Position numbers and translations under genes: made by a program. Below, piece by piece: positions 54,355 through 62,671 of a DNA stretch of 64,000 nucleotides. The stretch spans positions 29,876 to 93,875 of the forward strand of contig CP051244.1 in the NCBI GenBank assembly GCA_017795045.1. The letters run 5' to 3'. Every line of letters begins with the position of its first letter. Within the stretch, counting starts at the first letter, position 1. Source of the stretch: Allomuricauda sp. (GTDB lineage: Bacteria > Bacteroidota > Bacteroidia > Flavobacteriales > Flavobacteriaceae). The notes under the pieces are model-generated. The model was given only the letters and a program-made list of their open reading frames with translations, searched no databases and was not told the origin of the DNA.

Positions 54355-55449
54355 ATGACCGTAAAGGATATTGCAAAAATACTGGAAGAACTGGCCCCTC
54401 TGCCCCATGCCGAGGGTTTTGACAACGTTGGATTGTTGGTGGGCGACCCCAACATGACCGTACAAGGTATCTTGGTAACCTTGGACACCTTGGAAAATGT
54501 GGTGGACGAGGCCATTGAAAAAAAACACAACCTCATCGTCAGTTTCCACCCCATAATTTTTAGTGGTTTAAAAAAGCTCACAGGCCGCACCTATGTGGAA
54601 CGGGTGGTGATGAAGGCCATTGCCCACAACATTGCCATTTACAGTATGCATACGGCCTTGGACAACAACCCTATGGGGGTAAATGCCAAGATTTGTGAGG
54701 TTTTGGGGATTCAAGACCCTGAAATCCTAATCCCCAAAACCGGTTCCATCCGAAAATTGACTACTTATGCCCCATTGGAAGATGTGGAAAAGGTGAAATC
54801 GGCCCTTTTTAAAGCTGGAGCCGGAGAAATCGGTAAATACAGCAATTGTAGTTTCAGCATGGAAGGAGTGGGTAGTTTTAAAGCCGGAACAAATGCCAGC
54901 CCCAGTGTTGGGGAGGTGGGAGAGCTGCATTTGGAAAAAGAAGTACAAATCAATGTCATTTATTCCTTTGAAAAGGAAAGCAACCTTTTAAAAGCTCTTT
55001 TCGGGGCACATCCCTATGAAGAAGTGGCCTATGAAATTGTGGCTTTGGAGAATGTCAATCAAGATTTGGGCATGGGCATGGTGGGCGAGCTCAAAACCGA
55101 AATGGAAGAGCAAACCTTTTTAAAACAGTTAAAAAAGACCATGAACGCCTCTGTTGTGCGGCATTCGCAACTGTTGGGGAAGAAGGTGAAAAAAGTGGCC
55201 GTTTTGGGCGGAAGCGGTGCCTTTGCCATTACGGCGGCCAAAAAGGCCAAGGCCGATGTTTTAATTACTTCGGACCTAAAATACCATCAATTTTACGAAG
55301 CTGAAGGGCAACTTGTCATCGCAGATATTGGGCACTTTGAAACTGAGCAGTTTACAAAAGATTTATTGGTTGATTATCTTACGAAAAAAATTCCTAATTT
55401 TGCAGTCTCTTTATCGGAGAGTATAACGAATCCCATCAAGTATTTATAA
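54355..55449 (+). CDS. Nif3-like dinuclear metal-center protein
   Basis: A 364-residue NIF3/DUF34 protein. Metal ligands are in IVSFHPIIFSG, SMHTALDNNPMGVN and the C-terminal HFETEQFTKDLL. The central insertion (about 130-245) is the PII-like domain found in longer members. Known as a GTP cyclohydrolase 1 type 2 homologue by annotation only; its real function is not settled. It is 3 nt upstream of the coiled-coil gene, a conserved pairing. Confidence 0.9.
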   Translation: MTVKDIAKILEELAPLPHAEGFDNVGLLVGDPNMTVQGILVTLDTLENVVDEAIEKKHNLIVSFHPIIFSGLKKLTGRTYVERVVMKAIAHNIAIYSMHTALDNNPMGVNAKICEVLGIQDPEILIPKTGSIRKLTTYAPLEDVEKVKSALFKAGAGEIGKYSNCSFSMEGVGSFKAGTNASPSVGEVGELHLEKEVQINVIYSFEKESNLLKALFGAHPYEEVAYEIVALENVNQDLGMGMVGELKTEMEEQTFLKQLKKTMNASVVRHSQLLGKKVKKVAVLGGSGAFAITAAKKAKADVLITSDLKYHQFYEAEGQLVIADIGHFETEQFTKDLLVDYLTKKIPNFAVSLSESITNPIKYL

Positions 55450-55452
55450 TTT

Positions 55453-56232
55453 ATGGCGAACAAAAAAGAAAGCACCGTGGAAGAAAAGTTGAGAGCACTG
55501 TACGATTTACAGCTCATCGATTCCAGGGTTGACGAGATACGCAATGTAAGGGGCGAGTTGCCTTTGGAAGTACAGGACTTGGAAGACGAGGTCCTTGGCC
55601 TTAAAACCCGTATGGACAAGCTCAAGACCGATGTGGAAACCATCAACTTTGAGATCACTGCCAAGAAAAATCTTATCGAGGAAGCCAAAACCTTGATCAA
55701 AAAATATGCCGAGCAACAGAAAAATGTTCGCAATAGCCGTGAATTCAACTCGTTGAGCAAGGAAGTGGAGTTCCAGGAATTGGAAATCCAATTGGCCGAA
55801 AAGAATATCAAGGAGTTCAAGGCGCAAATTGAACAGAAGAAGGAAGTTGTTGCCGACACCAAGGAAAAATTAAGCGAACGCGAAGGTCACCTAAAACACA
55901 AAAAAGGTGAATTGGATGCTATTTTGGCCGAAACCGAGAAAGAGGAAAAAGCCCTATTGAAGAAATCCGAGGAATACGAGGACAAAATCGAGGACCGCTT
56001 GATCCAAGCTTACAAAAGAATTCGACACAACGTTAAGAATGGTCTTGCCGTGGTTCCCGTGGAGCGTGGTGCTTCCGGAGGGTCTTTCTTTACCATTCCA
56101 CCACAGGTACAGGTGGAGATCGCTTCCCGCAAGAAAATCATCACCGATGAGCACAGCGGACGAATCTTGGTAGACCCCTTGTTGGCCGAAGAGGAACAAG
56201 AAAGAATGCAAGCGCTTTTTGCCAAACTATAG
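55453..56232 (+). CDS. Coiled-coil protein of the zinc-ribbon (CT398-like) family, lacking all zinc cysteines
   Basis: A 259-residue protein. Residues about 10-170 form a long coiled coil (LRALYDLQLIDSRVDEIR, then heptads). The C-terminal part (RGASGGSFFTIPPQVQVEI to HSGRILVDPLL) aligns with the family zinc ribbon CxGC...CxxCGRIL, but the cysteines are replaced by Ser, Gly or Asp; the whole protein has no cysteine. Function unknown; paired with Nif3. Confidence 0.82.
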   Translation: MANKKESTVEEKLRALYDLQLIDSRVDEIRNVRGELPLEVQDLEDEVLGLKTRMDKLKTDVETINFEITAKKNLIEEAKTLIKKYAEQQKNVRNSREFNSLSKEVEFQELEIQLAEKNIKEFKAQIEQKKEVVADTKEKLSEREGHLKHKKGELDAILAETEKEEKALLKKSEEYEDKIEDRLIQAYKRIRHNVKNGLAVVPVERGASGGSFFTIPPQVQVEIASRKKIITDEHSGRILVDPLLAEEEQERMQALFAKL

Positions 56233-56254
56233 CAACAGTACTGTATAAAAATAT

Positions 56255-56281
56255 AAGCCACCTTTTAGGTGGCTTTTTTTG
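56255..56281 (+). terminator. Intrinsic terminator after the coiled-coil gene
   Basis: The 8-bp arms AAGCCACC (56255-56262) and GGTGGCTT (56268-56275), with a 5-nt loop, are followed by seven T. It ends the Nif3 operon. Confidence 0.88.
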
Positions 56282-56324
56282 TGTTATTCGGAATGAGCAA
56301 GTGATTGGGAAATCTTTTAAAAAT

Positions 56325-56715
56325 AGATTTCTCCCATCCGGTCGAAATGACACCGGACAAAAATAGAATTGGACTTATCTTCTAGAAAATTCGTGCAATT
56401 AGTGTCAATACAAAAGCATAAAGAAACTTTTGAACACCTATCCTACCAATTGACACAAAATATCACCAACGATTTTGCAATATCCATGAGCTGAATAAAG
56501 ATTTCTCCCATTCGGTCGAAATGACCCCAAACAAACATAAAATCATGGAACTGGCCCTGTCTTCGAGAAAAGACGTGCAATCAGTGTCAATACCTAAAAG
56601 CAGAAGGAAACTTTTGAACACCTATACTACCAATTGACACAAAATATCACAAACGATTTTGCAATATCCTGATCCTGAGTTGAAAAAAAGATTTCTCCCA
56701 TCCGGTCGGAATAAT
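56325..56715. repeat. Non-coding tandem repeat, about 2.1 units of 174-190 bp
   Basis: AGATTTCTCCCAT plus CGGTCG occurs at 56325, 56499 and 56689 (last copy truncated). Each full unit also carries an inverted pair GTGTCAAT/ATTGACAC (56402-56409 with 56449-56456; 56584-56591 with 56633-56640) around TTTTGAACACCTAT. The units differ at many positions, so the duplication is not recent. The gap from 56282 to 56717 has no other gene that I can see. Confidence 0.82.
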
Positions 56716-56717
56716 AA

Positions 56718-58070
56718 CTAAATCTGATTATCCAATAATCCAATAATCATTTCCTCCACTCCTGTGGAATCCCATTTCTCCTCGATATTGGGCAGCTGCA
56801 TCACCTCTTTCATGATAGCCTCTTGCCTATCCCCAATGGCCAAAGCCTCAGCATAGGGCTTATCTGAGAAGGTTACCCGGCTATAGACCGGGACCCATTT
56901 ATCAGGATGTTTTGAGGCAAACCACTTTTCAATCTTTTTCTGCAATAAAAATTTAGGATCTGCAGTCTTGCTGCTCATCTCCACAAAATTGCGGTAACTG
57001 AGTTCCGCGATGGCATCCGCATTGGGTTTTCGGGTCTTCTGGTATTCAGAGAAAATCGCATCCCAATCATCGCCATGGGTTTCCATAAGCTCATTAAGCT
57101 CGTAGATGTCCTCAAATCCTGCATTCATGCCCTGTCCATAAAAAGGCACAATGGCATGGGCAGAATCACCCACCAAGGCCACTTTGTTCCAATAGGTCCA
57201 CGGATAGCACTTCATGGTGACCATGGCACTGGTAGGATTCTTGAAAAAGTCCTGGGACAGGTTTTCAATCTCCTTTTTTACATTGGGAAAATATTCCTTG
57301 AAAAAGGCCTTGGCCTCATCGGGGTTGGTGATTTTCTCAAAAGACACCTCACCCTCAAAAGGTAAAAAGAGGGTACAGGTAAAACTACCATCAATATTAG
57401 GCATGGCAATAAGCATGAACTTGCCCCTGGGCCAAATGTGAAAGGAGTTTTTATCCAGTTTATGGGTCCCGTCGGCATTGGCGGGAATGGTAAGCTCCTT
57501 ATAACCCACATCCAAAAAATCCTGGGAGTAATCAAACCTACTGCGACGTTGCATTTTGTGGCGCACGCGGGAAAAGGCCCCATCACAACCAAAAATAAGA
57601 TCATACTGGTATTCTTTCCATTCACTTTTCTCCGATTCCCCAGTATAGATTTTGGCTTCTGGGAGATTTACGTCCCACACCTTCTCATTGAACCGGAATT
57701 CTGCACCAGCCTCTTCGGCCAGATCGATCATACGTTTATTCAGGATACCTCTGGAAATGGACCAAATGGCCTCGCCATCTTTCCCATACTTTTGGAAATA
57801 GACCGGCTTGTCGTTCACATGCATGGCCCGCTTGTCCAACGGAATGGCTATTTCCTTGATAGAATCTTCCAATCCCACTTTCTGTAAGGAACGCCAGCCC
57901 CTATTGCTCATGGCCAGATTAATGGACCTTCCCGAGAACTCTATGGTCCTAATGTCCGGTCTTCTATCAAAAACTGTTATGGAATGGCCTTTTTTCCGAA
58001 GGTAAATAGCCAAGAGCGAACCCACCAATCCAGAACCGATGATGGCTATATTTTTAGAGGTCTGTGTCAT
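56718..58070 (-). CDS. kmo: Kynurenine 3-monooxygenase
   Basis: A 450-residue FAD monooxygenase hydroxylating kynurenine. FAD motif IIGSGLVGSLLAIYLRKKG, then DIRTIEFSGRSINLAMSNRG typical of KMO, and the second FAD motif ALVGDSAHAIVPFYGQGMNA. It works with kynureninase, whose gene lies at the right end of the window. A TATTTTTG -7 box lies upstream (58103-58110). Confidence 0.93.
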   Translation of the reverse strand: MTQTSKNIAIIGSGLVGSLLAIYLRKKGHSITVFDRRPDIRTIEFSGRSINLAMSNRGWRSLQKVGLEDSIKEIAIPLDKRAMHVNDKPVYFQKYGKDGEAIWSISRGILNKRMIDLAEEAGAEFRFNEKVWDVNLPEAKIYTGESEKSEWKEYQYDLIFGCDGAFSRVRHKMQRRSRFDYSQDFLDVGYKELTIPANADGTHKLDKNSFHIWPRGKFMLIAMPNIDGSFTCTLFLPFEGEVSFEKITNPDEAKAFFKEYFPNVKKEIENLSQDFFKNPTSAMVTMKCYPWTYWNKVALVGDSAHAIVPFYGQGMNAGFEDIYELNELMETHGDDWDAIFSEYQKTRKPNADAIAELSYRNFVEMSSKTADPKFLLQKKIEKWFASKHPDKWVPVYSRVTFSDKPYAEALAIGDRQEAIMKEVMQLPNIEEKWDSTGVEEMIIGLLDNQI

Positions 58071-58102
58071 AAATGCCCTTTGGGCCCATTGTGGTTAGAC
58101 CT

Positions 58103-58110
58103 CAAAAATA
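58103..58110 (-). promoter_or_regulatory. Possible -7 element of kmo
   Basis: The minus strand reads TATTTTTG, matching TAnnTTTG, 32 nt before the kmo ATG. No -33 TTTG at normal spacing. Confidence 0.45.
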
Positions 58111-58262
58111 CGGAATTTAACACTTATTTCTTTACTGGGTCGATGCCCTAAAACCTTAAAGCTAAAAAGGCAAAAGTCATTTTTAACACTTCCTTAAAAA
58201 CTTTTGGTACCACTCTTGCCGTATATATAATGAATATTCCGCTTAGGCGTCCATATATATGC

Positions 58263-58298
58263 AAAAAGTCCTTCACAAAAACTTGCGAAGGACTTTTT
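58263..58298 (-). terminator. Intrinsic terminator after clpP
   Basis: The 12-bp perfect arms AAAAAGTCCTTC (58263-58274) and GAAGGACTTTTT (58287-58298) have the T-rich arm at the 3' side on the minus strand. It separates clpP from kmo. Confidence 0.85.
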
Positions 58299-58317
58299 CC
58301 TTTTAAGTATGTATGTT

Positions 58318-58866
58318 CTACCCTAGGATTCCATCCACAATACCGTATTCCACAGATTCTTCGGCACCCATCCAATAATCGCGATCAAAATCTTTCATCA
58401 CTTTTTCGAACGACTGGCCACAGTTATCTGCCAAAATTTGGGCACCCAACTCCTTGGTCTTGATAATTTCCTTGGCTTGGATCTCTATGTTGGAAGCTTG
58501 CCCTCTGGCACCTCCACTGGGTTGGTGGATCATTACCCGGGCATGGGGCTGAATGAACCTTCTTCCCTTTTCCCCTACTGAAAGTAGAATGGAGCCCATG
58601 GATGCCGCCAAACCGGAACATACTGTGGATACCGGACTTTTTATCTGTTTGATGGTATCATAAATGGCAAAACCAGAGGTCACATAGCCCCCTGGGCTAT
58701 TGATGATCAATTGGATTTCCTTGTTGTTCTGCAAATCCAGATAGAGCAAGCGGTCTATGACATGTTTCGCCGAATCATCATCCACCATGCCCCATAAAAA
58801 CACTTTACGCTCTTCCAGAAGTTTTTCCTGAATCAATTCTTGAACCTTTCCTTTCTTTGAACTCAT
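58318..58866 (-). CDS. clpP: ClpP-family serine protease (divergent paralogue)
   Basis: A 182-residue protein with a complete triad: S89 in GLAASMGS, H114 in RVMIHQPSGG and D163 in DFDRDYWMGAEESVEYG. The N-terminus (VQELIQEKLLEERKVFLWGM) and the GLAASMG in place of GQAASMG separate it from the housekeeping ClpP. It stands alone, without clpX or tig next to it. It may form mixed or separate tetradecamers with another ClpP; inferred. Confidence 0.88.
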   Translation of the reverse strand: MSSKKGKVQELIQEKLLEERKVFLWGMVDDDSAKHVIDRLLYLDLQNNKEIQLIINSPGGYVTSGFAIYDTIKQIKSPVSTVCSGLAASMGSILLSVGEKGRRFIQPHARVMIHQPSGGARGQASNIEIQAKEIIKTKELGAQILADNCGQSFEKVMKDFDRDYWMGAEESVEYGIVDGILG

Positions 58867-58950
58867 TTTTTATATCTTGAAAGTTTCAAAAATAATCAAA
58901 TTCCAAGGAAGTTGCGGTTCAAATGAAACTACTTTGCCCCAATTGCTGTT

Positions 58951-59778
58951 TTACGACTTTATTTCCACCTTTTGCGACACCACATCTTTGATTGGAATCA
59001 CAAACTTTCCTTCCTTGGTCACCAAGGTCAAACTGTTGTTCTCTATGGCTTCGATAACACCACTGTCCTCCCCAATAACAATCTTATCGCCAACGGCATA
59101 GTTTTTACGGGTATAGAAAGACCGCAAAAGATCGGCCACAATTTCCCGGGAGCCCAGACCAAGGCCCAAGGCAAAGGCCAATAGAAAAGATCCCAAGATA
59201 ATGGTTATGTTGTTGGTAATGATGGTGGTGTCCACTCCAGCTTGGTTCAAGGCGGTAATCGACATAAAAATGACAATTACGTAGAACATAAGACCACTTA
59301 TGATTTTACCTCCCCCAAACTCGAATGATTCAAACAGATTTTTAATGGCATTTTTTACTATACTGCCCAAATACAGTCCAATGGTAAACAATACCAAAGC
59401 CGTGAACAATCTGGGTAAATAACGTAGCAGGTTACCAATTTCGGTAGAGATGATTCCCCAATCCAGAATATCGGCAGCCACAATAAAAAAGACCAACAGC
59501 AACAACCATTTTACAAACCCAAGGGTAATCTTGACGATATCGATCTTAAACTTACCATTGCCCAAAAGGTCCATTTCATTGATACGCTCACTTAAGGCGT
59601 CCATTTTGGCCAATTTCAAGATCTTGCCCAGAATAAAAAGTACGATCTTAATGATCAACCATCCCAAAATAAGAATGGCAATGGCCCCCACGATCTTGGG
59701 AAGGGCAGCGCCGATATTCTTCCCCATTGAAGAAAGTGAGTCCAAAGTAACATTCTTCCAATTACTTAGTGTTTCCAT
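58951..59778 (-). CDS. Small-conductance mechanosensitive channel-like protein
   Basis: A 275-residue membrane protein. Several hydrophobic helices (LPKIVGAIAILILGWLIIKI; LLLLVFFIVAADILDWG; LFTALVLFTIGLYLG; FYVIVIFMSITALNQAG) precede a pore-like helix (TIILGSFLLAFALGLGLGSR) and an MscS beta domain (YAVGDKIVIGEDSGVIEAIE). The glycine-alanine spaced pore helix is the MscS hallmark. Domain order matches the CmpX/TM-helix-repeat subfamily. Confidence 0.87.
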   Translation of the reverse strand: METLSNWKNVTLDSLSSMGKNIGAALPKIVGAIAILILGWLIIKIVLFILGKILKLAKMDALSERINEMDLLGNGKFKIDIVKITLGFVKWLLLLVFFIVAADILDWGIISTEIGNLLRYLPRLFTALVLFTIGLYLGSIVKNAIKNLFESFEFGGGKIISGLMFYVIVIFMSITALNQAGVDTTIITNNITIILGSFLLAFALGLGLGSREIVADLLRSFYTRKNYAVGDKIVIGEDSGVIEAIENNSLTLVTKEGKFVIPIKDVVSQKVEIKS

Positions 59779-59814
59779 ACATATAGCTTTATAGTGTTCT
59801 TCTTAGTATTCTTC

Positions 59815-60003
59815 TTAGTGTTCTCCCAGTGTTCTGAACAATTTTCGCAAAGCACTTCCAACATTAATGGAAAAGAGGGATGCCATGTCCATGATCAACT
59901 TTGCCGCAGCAATGTCGTTCATCACCTTTTTCTTCATTCCTGGAGGAGCTTCCCTTAAGGAGGCCTCCAGTTGCTTAAACGGATTCCTTTCTTTCTTTGC
60001 CAT
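59815..60003 (-). CDS. Small basic protein downstream of an ECF sigma gene
   Basis: A 62-residue protein, KKERNPFKQLEASLREAPPG then KKKVMNDIAAAKLIMDMASL. It is mostly helical, without signal or membrane segment. Its ATG abuts the sigma stop, so translation is coupled. It could be a sigma-binding partner, but nothing in the sequence proves that. Its 3' end runs into a short 12-bp tandem repeat (AGTGTTCTTCTT type, 59793-59836). Confidence 0.7.
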   Translation of the reverse strand: MAKKERNPFKQLEASLREAPPGMKKKVMNDIAAAKLIMDMASLFSINVGSALRKLFRTLGEH

Positions 60004-60576
60004 CTATTGTAGGGTGTTATAGATTTCCAATAGTTTTTCCTTTGCTCGCTTCAACCGCATCTTGACCGCACTTTCCCCAATCTCCATAATACCTACAAGG
60101 TCTTTAATAGATGCTCCGTCCTGATATTTCAACAACATAATTGACTTATCCTCTGGCGCAATGAGCTCCAAGGCCTTCTTGAGCTTATCCGCCTTCATTT
60201 CATAGAGACTCTCATCCGGGACTTCTTCGGAAAGTTTATATTCTGTATCCTCCACGGGAATGGATTGATCTCTTATCTTCCGTTGTTTGTTCCGGTTGAC
60301 GTAGTTGACACAAAAGTTGTAGGTGAAGGAATATAACCATGTTGAAAATTTAGATTTACCCTTAAACATCTTCAACTTAATGAAGAGCTGTAGAAAAACA
60401 TCTTGGGTCAAGTCTTCTGCCTCATCATCAGAGTTGGCAAATCCATAGCATTTGTTGTATACCATTTTTGCATAGCGATCGTACAACCTCTCAAATAACA
60501 AAGGGTCGTTGCTCGCCACAATACGCTTCACTAATTCCTCATCAGATAGATGGGCATAATGGTCTTCCGTTTCCAA
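60004..60576 (-). CDS. ECF-type RNA polymerase sigma factor
   Basis: A 190-residue sigma-70 protein opening with TTG (ETEDHYAHLSDEELVKRI). Region 2: LFERLYDRYAKMVYNKCYGF, DLTQDVFLQLFIKLK and FSTWLYSFTYNFCVNYV; region 4: KSIMLLKYQDGASIKDLVGI and GESAVKMRLKRAKEKL. It is followed with no gap by the 62-residue gene, then the MscS-like channel, suggesting one envelope-related unit. Confidence 0.9.
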   Translation of the reverse strand: METEDHYAHLSDEELVKRIVASNDPLLFERLYDRYAKMVYNKCYGFANSDDEAEDLTQDVFLQLFIKLKMFKGKSKFSTWLYSFTYNFCVNYVNRNKQRKIRDQSIPVEDTEYKLSEEVPDESLYEMKADKLKKALELIAPEDKSIMLLKYQDGASIKDLVGIMEIGESAVKMRLKRAKEKLLEIYNTLQ

Positions 60577-60692
60577 ATATTCCTTGTCGGGGTTACTTAT
60601 AAATATTAGAAACAGTTTTTTTGAGAAAAGTCACACCCAGGTTGATTTGTTTTTTACCAAAAAATGGGGCGCAAGATAAGCTAAAAACATGG

Positions 60693-60700
60693 TATATTTG
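60693..60700 (+). promoter_or_regulatory. Possible -7 element of the lipoprotein gene
   Basis: TATATTTG matches TAnnTTTG, 14 nt before the ATG at 60715. No -33 TTTG at normal spacing. Confidence 0.5.
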
Positions 60701-60714
60701 ATTAAAAACCAGAC

Positions 60715-61392
60715 ATGAAGACCCTATCCCTAGTCAGTATTTTTGTTTTGGCCATTTTCATAGGCTGCAAGACTGAACCCAAAACACCGGACACTGTTGA
60801 AGCCACTCCTGAAAAAAACATTCCTGAGTTGATTGCCGACGCGCATGGATTGGCCAACTGGAAATCGGTGAACCAAATTGATTTTATGTTCAATGTGGAT
60901 AGGGACAGCATCCATTTTGAACGCAGTTGGGTCTGGAAAACCAAGAAAAATGAGGTTACTGCCATATCGGGGGCCGATACCTTGACCTACAACCGAAAAT
61001 CCATGGACAGTATTGCCCAAAAAACCAACGGAGGGTTTATCAACGACAAATATTGGTTATTGGCACCCTTTAATCTTGTATGGGATGCGGGCAACTATTC
61101 TTTTGGACATTCCTTAAGTGAGAAAGCCCCCATAAGTGGGGAAAACATGCAAAAGCTGACCATTGTATATGCCAATGATGGCGGGTATACTCCTGGAGAC
61201 GCCTATGACTTTTATTTCAAGGACGACTATATCATCCGCGAGTGGACCTACCGAAAAGCCAATCAAGAAGAACCCTCACTTACTACTACTTGGGAAGATT
61301 ATACCGAAATCAATGGCATGCAAATTTCAAAGAGCCACAAAAAGGCGGATGGTAGTTTCCATCTCTATTTCACCCAATTGAAAGTGCAATAA
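60715..61392 (+). CDS. Hypothetical lipoprotein
   Basis: A 225-residue protein with lipobox LAIFIGC (Cys at about 18), then a Pro/Thr linker and a beta-rich domain with repeated Trp and Tyr (FERSWVWKTKKNEVTAISG; YWLLAPFNLVWDAGNYSFG). It resembles LolA/outer-membrane lipoprotein-like folds only loosely. I do not recognise a named family. It ends 8 nt from the opposing MFS gene. Confidence 0.75.
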   Translation: MKTLSLVSIFVLAIFIGCKTEPKTPDTVEATPEKNIPELIADAHGLANWKSVNQIDFMFNVDRDSIHFERSWVWKTKKNEVTAISGADTLTYNRKSMDSIAQKTNGGFINDKYWLLAPFNLVWDAGNYSFGHSLSEKAPISGENMQKLTIVYANDGGYTPGDAYDFYFKDDYIIREWTYRKANQEEPSLTTTWEDYTEINGMQISKSHKKADGSFHLYFTQLKVQ

Positions 61393-61400
61393 TTGAAGGT

Positions 61401-62549
61401 CTATTTTCGGGTTTTATGTAGAAAGAATGTAATCCCCAATACTAGTAGCACGCAGGCCAATAACACATAAAAGCTGAGGACCAAAGAGGCTTGTTCTGCC
61501 AAGAAGCCCAAGATTACGGGTCCGACCAAGAAGCCCGAATACCCTGTTCCTGCAATAAAGGAAACGCCTTGTGCGGAATCCACCCCCTTTACATTCCCCC
61601 CAATCCTGAACAGCTCGGGAACCATTACCGAAAATCCAAGGCCATTAAAAGCAAAGCCAACAATAGCGGGTATGGTCTGTCCTGAAAGTACCAGCGCATA
61701 TCCACCAATGGCCACCAATGCTCCCAAACCCAATATTTTAACCGATCCAATCCGGGCGCTGATGCCATCTCCCAAAAAACGCCCGAGGGTCATAGCCGTG
61801 GAAAATGCCAAAAAACCTGAACCAATAAGCACTTCTGGGGCCATAGTGACCTCTTTCAGGTAAAGGCCGCTCCAATCAATGATGGCTCCCTCACTTCCCA
61901 TGGAAACAAAGCCTATAATACCCAGCAAAAGCAAAGGTTTGAACAGCTTTAGGCTGAAGGGCTCCTTTTCCACAGGAGCAGCAACAACATGGATGTAGTT
62001 TTTATAGAACATTAAATTCACTATCAAAACCAAAGCCACTGTAAGCCCCATATGAAGTACCGGGTTTCCAATAACTGGGATAAGAAAACTTCCCAAGCCC
62101 ACCAAAATTCCACCCAAACTGAAGAAACCATGGGCCGCGGACATGAAATTTTTCTTGTCCTCTTTCTCAATTTCGGTCACCAAGGTGTTCATGGAGATAT
62201 CCGTAAATCCGGTACAGGATCCAAAAACAAAAAGACTTCCCATTAGAATTGGGTAGCTGGGAGCCATCAAGGGCAACATGGCCGCACAGCTTGTACAGAG
62301 CACCCCAACCCAAGTAGCCTTTCCAACTCCCAATCTGTTGATGATCTTGGAGGCCATGGGGAAAATGGTAAAAACCCCAAGGGACAAGCAAAATAGGGCA
62401 ATACCCAAATCAGCTTTGTCTATACCCAGTTTTTCCTTAACAGTGGGTATATAAATGGCCCAAGTACCAAACCAAATATTAAGACTGGTAAAAACCCAGG
62501 CCGGGGCAAAATACCTAGGGTTGGAAAAAATAAGTGCGAGTGATTTCAT
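61401..62549 (-). CDS. MFS transporter
   Basis: A 382-residue carrier with about 12 hydrophobic helices. The N-terminal half contains WAIYIPTVKEKLGIDKADLG and a GTCTGFTDISMNTLV-type segment, similar to the fucose/sugar permease or YbjJ branch. The substrate is unknown. It diverges from an AraC regulator that could control it; 122 nt lie between the two starts, AT-rich, with no clear operator. Confidence 0.85.
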   Translation of the reverse strand: MKSLALIFSNPRYFAPAWVFTSLNIWFGTWAIYIPTVKEKLGIDKADLGIALFCLSLGVFTIFPMASKIINRLGVGKATWVGVLCTSCAAMLPLMAPSYPILMGSLFVFGSCTGFTDISMNTLVTEIEKEDKKNFMSAAHGFFSLGGILVGLGSFLIPVIGNPVLHMGLTVALVLIVNLMFYKNYIHVVAAPVEKEPFSLKLFKPLLLLGIIGFVSMGSEGAIIDWSGLYLKEVTMAPEVLIGSGFLAFSTAMTLGRFLGDGISARIGSVKILGLGALVAIGGYALVLSGQTIPAIVGFAFNGLGFSVMVPELFRIGGNVKGVDSAQGVSFIAGTGYSGFLVGPVILGFLAEQASLVLSFYVLLACVLLVLGITFFLHKTRK

Positions 62550-62671
62550 AGAATATTGTACCTACAAATTAAACAATCCTAATTCTAATTGACTTGCCTA
62601 TATTATTCAAATACTAAAATGATTTATTCCCAAATATGTTCATTATTTTAAATTTTAGGTAATTTTACTTT

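Noticed and set aside
56282-56717. CRISPR array in the repeated non-coding region
   Set aside because: There are only about two units of 174-190 bp, the units are diverged and no short regular spacers or cas genes are present.
58148-58375. 75-residue minus-strand frame between clpP and kmo
   Set aside because: It covers the clpP end and its terminator in another frame and has no recognisable features.
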